From assembly GCA_021442505.1 (NCBI GenBank), contig JABUTC010000043.1:1-8591 (forward strand): a stretch of DNA of 8,591 nucleotides, written 5' to 3'. Below are positions 5,318-8,591 of the stretch, piece after piece; the stretch's first letter is position 1, and every line of letters begins with the position of its first letter. The notes under the pieces were generated by a model. That model was not told where the DNA came from and did not search any database. It was given only the letters and a program-made list of their open reading frames with translations. The stretch comes from Mogibacterium sp. (lineage in GTDB: Bacteria > Bacillota > Clostridia > Peptostreptococcales > Anaerovoracaceae). The position numbers were made by a program, and so were the translations under genes.

Positions 5318-6766
5318 ATGAGTCTTTCTTCCAGATTACAAGAGATTAGAAATGAAGTGAGCGACGACAGGTACGACGAACGTGCGGTGAAGACACCTGT
5401 GGTAAATACACCTGTGGCGGAGAAAACTGCAGAAGCCGTGCGCGAGGTAAGAAAGCCGGATGTTCCGGCTTCCGGTCCACAGAACACACATATGCCACCT
5501 AGGCCAATGAGTGACAAAAGAGAGGCGGAACTCAGCAATCTGCAGAACCGTCTCCTGAAGGCTGTGGCAGCTGAGATTGCCAAACGAAAGAATGATGTGT
5601 CGGACGATGTGATTAAGAGCATCATCAGTGAGGTAGTCAGTGAGCAGGAGAGTCCGCTTCTGAACCGTCAGGCCAGATTGTCTATTATGCAGGCCATCTA
5701 CAACGAAATTGTCGGACTTGGTCCGCTTGAGGCGCTCGTTATGGATCCCACGGTCAGTGAGATAATGGTCAACGGTCCGAATATGGTCTTTATCGAGCGT
5801 GCCGGAAAACTGGTCCGTACTGACATCCATTTCCAGGATGATGACCACGTGCGTCGCGTACTGGATCGAATCGTATCGCCGCTTGGACGACATATCGACG
5901 ACTCTGTTCCGATGGTAGATGCCAGATTGAAGGACGGGTCCCGTGTGAATGCGATTATACCTCCGCTGGCTCTAAACGGATCTACCATCACAATCCGAAA
6001 GTTCTCCTCGACGCCTTTGACTGTCGACAATCTGATTAGTTTCGGATCTTTGGATGAGAAGATGTCAAATTTTCTGCAGGTTGCCGTTGAAGGAAAACTG
6101 AATATCCTGGTATCCGGAGGTACCGGTTCCGGTAAGACAACTCTGCTCAATGTTCTGTCCGCATTTATACCGGCGGATGAACGTATCGTTACCATAGAGG
6201 ATGCTGCCGAGCTTCGTCTGATGCAGGAACATGTTGTCTCTCTGGAATCCCGTCCGGCGAATATTGAAGGTACCGGAGCAGTTACGATCCGAGATCTGGT
6301 CCGCAATGCACTGCGTATGAGACCGGACCGCATAGTTGTCGGCGAGGTCCGTGGCGGCGAAACGCTGGACATGCTGCAGGCGATGAATACCGGTCATGAC
6401 GGATCAATGACTACTGCCCATGCAAATACACCGCGAGATGCTATATCCCGTGTGGAGACTATGGTTATGATGTCAGGTATGGAACTGCCGGTTAAGGCAA
6501 TCCGTCAGCAGATTGCAGGAGCTTTTGACCTGATTGTACAACAGGCCAGGTTCAGAGACGGTAGCCGCAGGATTACCAGTATTACAGAGGTGGTCGGCAT
6601 GGAGGGAGACATCATCACCACACAGGAACTTTTCCGCTTTGTGACGGATGGTTATGACGCCAACAGGAAGATTGTCGGACACTTTGAAGCGACCGGCATC
6701 CGCCCGATGTGTCTGGAGAAGATACAACTCAACGGTGCAAATCTTGACCAGGTATCTTTTGTTTAA
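5318..6766 (+). CDS. tadA: TadA/CpaF secretion ATPase
   Basis: This is the hexameric cytoplasmic ATPase that drives Flp pilus assembly. Of its 482 residues, the first 70 or so are polar, Pro-rich and probably unstructured, with a tandem TPVVN-TPVAE repeat (26-35). An N-terminal domain (about 70-230) contains GLGPLEALVMDPTVSEIMVNG, typical of the CpaF branch. The core has a Walker A motif GGTGSGKTT (267-275, Lys273), an Asp box around IEDAAELRL (Glu294, Asp295), a Walker B motif RIVVGEVRGGE with Glu343, and a His box MTTAHAN with His368. All catalytic elements are intact, so the enzyme should be active. An AAAGGG stretch precedes the ATG 15 bp after tadZ. It is followed closely by tadB, its membrane partner. 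A single ATPase is seen, as usual for Tad systems. Confidence 0.97.
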   Translation: MSLSSRLQEIRNEVSDDRYDERAVKTPVVNTPVAEKTAEAVREVRKPDVPASGPQNTHMPPRPMSDKREAELSNLQNRLLKAVAAEIAKRKNDVSDDVIKSIISEVVSEQESPLLNRQARLSIMQAIYNEIVGLGPLEALVMDPTVSEIMVNGPNMVFIERAGKLVRTDIHFQDDDHVRRVLDRIVSPLGRHIDDSVPMVDARLKDGSRVNAIIPPLALNGSTITIRKFSSTPLTVDNLISFGSLDEKMSNFLQVAVEGKLNILVSGGTGSGKTTLLNVLSAFIPADERIVTIEDAAELRLMQEHVVSLESRPANIEGTGAVTIRDLVRNALRMRPDRIVVGEVRGGETLDMLQAMNTGHDGSMTTAHANTPRDAISRVETMVMMSGMELPVKAIRQQIAGAFDLIVQQARFRDGSRRITSITEVVGMEGDIITTQELFRFVTDGYDANRKIVGHFEATGIRPMCLEKIQLNGANLDQVSFV

Positions 6767-6784
6767 GAAAAGAGAGGTTTAAAA

Positions 6785-7759
6785 ATGAACACAGGGATTT
6801 TACTACAATTAGGTTTACGGGCACTGGTTGCTTTTTCAGCGTCCCTGTTTGTGTTCTGCCTGTTTTACATCCTTCTGAAGCGAGGAAAGGGAAGAAAAAC
6901 GGCTTCATCCCGCATACAGGAAATTGCTAATGTCGCTTCGGTGCCGGGTGTGCAGGAGGATCAGGATAAAAAGAAAAGAAGGAACAGCAAATTCCGGTCG
7001 GAAAAACTTCGGAAACGTTTCCGCCAGATGGAAGACCAGCTCTATGATGTGGGCATTGAGATGCCTGTCAAGGATTTTATCATGTTCTGGGTTGGGAGTA
7101 TGGCGATTATCACTCTAGCGATGTCCTTGATCGGTATCAATCTGATTATCTCCGTACCAGTCATATTTATCGTTGCGCTGTTCCCGGCATTTCTGATTAA
7201 AAGCAAAAAAAAGAAGCGCTGTAATATGATCGAGGATCAGCTGCTGGATGCGATTCAGGTGCTCATCAACGCGCTGAAGGTCGGATATTCATTCAATCAG
7301 GCGATGCAGAATATCGTGAAGGAGATGGACGGACCTATAGCTGAGGAATTTGGAAGAGTTTTCATGGAGACTCAGCACGGTATGAATCTGGAGGACAGTC
7401 TGGAGTCTATGTGTGCCCGTGTGGGAAGCGATGACCTGTCCATGATGTGTATGGCAGTGGAAATTCAGCATAAGGTCGGAGGAAACCTGTCAGAGATTCT
7501 GACGAGTATCTCTGAAACCATTAAGGGTCGTCTGCGGTTAAAAGCAGATGTAAAGGTAAAGACGTCCTCGGGACGTGTCTCCGGACTTATCATCGGCGCA
7601 TTGCCGATTCTCCTGTTCGTAATGTTCCTCGTAATCAATCCGGGATATATGCAGTTCTTCTCTTCGGGCATAGGAGGATACCTGTGTGTCCTGTTCTGTG
7701 TCGTTATGGAGGCTGTCGGGTTCGTTGTTATCAATAAGATTATTTCGATAAAGTACTAG
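6785..7759 (+). CDS. tadB: TadB, type II secretion F-domain platform protein
   Basis: This inner-membrane platform protein pairs with TadC and couples TadA to pilin polymerisation. The 324 residues show a first membrane helix (about 9-31), a basic cytoplasmic stretch rich in Lys/Arg (33-80), a pair of helices (about 97-139), a cytoplasmic T2SSF domain (about 148-262) containing DQLLDAIQVLINALKVGYSF, and two more helices (about 265-285 and 297-318). The segment ETQHGMNLEDSLESMCARV followed by EIQHKVGGNLSEIL is characteristic of the TadB family. Topology and length (about 300 or more residues) are normal. AGAGAGG lies upstream of the ATG, and the start is 18 bp after tadA. A second related gene follows, which fits TadB and TadC as paired paralogues. 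Confidence 0.95.
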   Translation: MNTGILLQLGLRALVAFSASLFVFCLFYILLKRGKGRKTASSRIQEIANVASVPGVQEDQDKKKRRNSKFRSEKLRKRFRQMEDQLYDVGIEMPVKDFIMFWVGSMAIITLAMSLIGINLIISVPVIFIVALFPAFLIKSKKKKRCNMIEDQLLDAIQVLINALKVGYSFNQAMQNIVKEMDGPIAEEFGRVFMETQHGMNLEDSLESMCARVGSDDLSMMCMAVEIQHKVGGNLSEILTSISETIKGRLRLKADVKVKTSSGRVSGLIIGALPILLFVMFLVINPGYMQFFSSGIGGYLCVLFCVVMEAVGFVVINKIISIKY

Positions 7760-7773
7760 GAAGGAGGAATGAT

Positions 7774-8591
7774 ATGCTTCTTGTTGCAATAAGCGTTGCT
7801 ATTACCGTATTTCTCATAGTGGTAGCGATTCTTTCCGGTAATTCAGGTAAAGGAGAGAAGCTGAAGAACCGTCTTCAGAATATCAGGCAGCTGGATACGG
7901 GAACGGCAGAACAAAAGAAGAGGGGCATCAATCTTAAGAAACTTGCTAACTTTCTCGTTGGTTCCAAACCGAAGAAAAAGAAAAAGTCGGAATCGAAACA
8001 TCAGAAAAATAAAGTGAGTGAACTCGACAAACTACTGATGCTGGCCGAGATTGATCTTACCGGAAGACAATGGAATGCACTGAAGTATTTTTTCTCTGCA
8101 CTTTTCGCAGTAGCTGCCTGCTTGCTTCTTACACTTGCAAAACTTGATGCCAAAAGAATAATTCTGGCAGGGGCATTTGTCTTCGCCATCAGTGTTGTAC
8201 TCATCGGGCGTATCGTCACTAACAAGGTAAAGAAGAAAAAAACGGCAATCCGGAGAGATCTTCCGGATATCATCGACCTTCTGGTTGTCAGCGTAGAGGC
8301 CGGCCTCGGTTTCGATGCTGCGCTGATAAGGCTGTATGAAAGGAATCAGTGCACCGTCATGGAGGAGCTCATGCGTGCGCAGAAGGATCAGCAGCACGGC
8401 CTCAGCAGGCGTGATGCCTATACGTCGCTGATGACGCGCTGTGACAGCAAGGAAATTACGAATTTCGGAAATGCCGTCATCCAGGCGGAGCAGATGGGTA
8501 TCTCCATGAAGACAATACTGATTTCACAGGCGGAAGCGCTGCGTGAGTCAAGGATGAACCGTGCGTACGAGCAGGCGGAGAAGGCACCTGT
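7774..8591 (+). CDS. tadC: TadC, type II secretion F-domain platform protein (cut by window edge)
   Basis: This is the second membrane platform protein of the Tad pilus. The frame stays open to the right edge, giving 272 visible residues. There is one N-terminal helix (about 2-21), a very basic cytoplasmic linker with KPKKKKK (65-71), two helices (about 104-122 and 128-147), and a T2SSF domain from about 160 with RRDLPDIIDLLVVSVEAGLG, the typical TadC form. The visible end, RAYEQAEKAP, matches the conserved family motif just before the last helices, so some tens of residues are missing. AAGGAGG (7761-7767), six bases before the ATG at 7774, decides the start; an ATG at 7769 gives only a seven-codon frame. 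It follows tadB after 14 bp. Confidence 0.93.
   Translation, partial: MLLVAISVAITVFLIVVAILSGNSGKGEKLKNRLQNIRQLDTGTAEQKKRGINLKKLANFLVGSKPKKKKKSESKHQKNKVSELDKLLMLAEIDLTGRQWNALKYFFSALFAVAACLLLTLAKLDAKRIILAGAFVFAISVVLIGRIVTNKVKKKKTAIRRDLPDIIDLLVVSVEAGLGFDAALIRLYERNQCTVMEELMRAQKDQQHGLSRRDAYTSLMTRCDSKEITNFGNAVIQAEQMGISMKTILISQAEALRESRMNRAYEQAEKAP

Noticed and set aside
5336..6372. Long antisense open frames (5336-5893 and 5698-6372) opposite tadA
   Set aside because: They overlap an intact ATPase gene with all motifs, have no own initiation signals, and are shadows of its codon pattern.
1..8591. CRISPR array, tRNA/rRNA genes, insertion sequences or integrase sites
   Set aside because: No spaced repeats, RNA gene signatures, transposase frames or terminal inverted repeats were seen; coding is nearly continuous.

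Overview
The window holds most of a Tad (tight adherence, Flp/type IVc) pilus assembly locus, all on the + strand, preceded by two regulatory genes. The organism is most likely a monoderm Firmicute of the class Clostridia, plausibly Lachnospiraceae. The reasons are the moderate G+C, strong AGGAGG-type ribosome binding sites, the compact flp-tadE-cpaB-tadZ-tadA-tadB-tadC order, the lack of any secretin (RcpA/CpaC) gene between the pilin and ATPase genes, and a TadZ of the receiver-plus-ParA type known from Eubacterium rectale. The family assignment is inference; no marker gene is present.

Layout. (1) 2-409: C-terminal part of a LytTR response regulator, cut by the left edge of the window. (2) 434-1657: a protein with about seven membrane segments and a GGDEF-like domain whose catalytic signature is lost while an RxxD inhibitory-site motif is kept. 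(3) 1747-2382: prepilin peptidase (TadV/CpaA). (4) 2457-2609: first Flp pilin, followed at once by a strong intrinsic terminator (2647-2677). (5) 2855-3010: a second, only 51-residue Flp pilin, easily missed. (6) 3030-3434: TadE pseudopilin. (7) 3457-4170: CpaB/RcpC. (8) 4184-5302: TadZ/CpaE. (9) 5318-6766: TadA/CpaF secretion ATPase. (10) 6785-7759: TadB. (11) 7774 to the right edge: TadC, truncated by the window. From flp2 to tadC the gaps are only 13-22 bp, as expected of one operon. No intergenic stretch exceeds 300 bp; the longest is the 245 bp between the two pilins.

How the parts fit. TadV should process both Flp prepilins and TadE, which all carry a Gly-Gln-Gly prepilin site followed by Glu at +5. 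TadA powers assembly on the TadB/TadC membrane platform, TadZ positions the machine, and CpaB is an accessory envelope protein. The terminator after flp1 should give abundant major pilin and lower expression of the machinery, with flp2 and the machinery fed by read-through and/or a promoter in the spacer. The upstream LytTR regulator and the degenerate GGDEF protein look like a co-transcribed sensory pair. The most interesting hypothesis is that the GGDEF-like protein reads c-di-GMP through its retained I-site rather than making it, and so links second-messenger level to the pilus. The pilus machinery itself is a known system; the pairing with this regulatory module is what merits attention.
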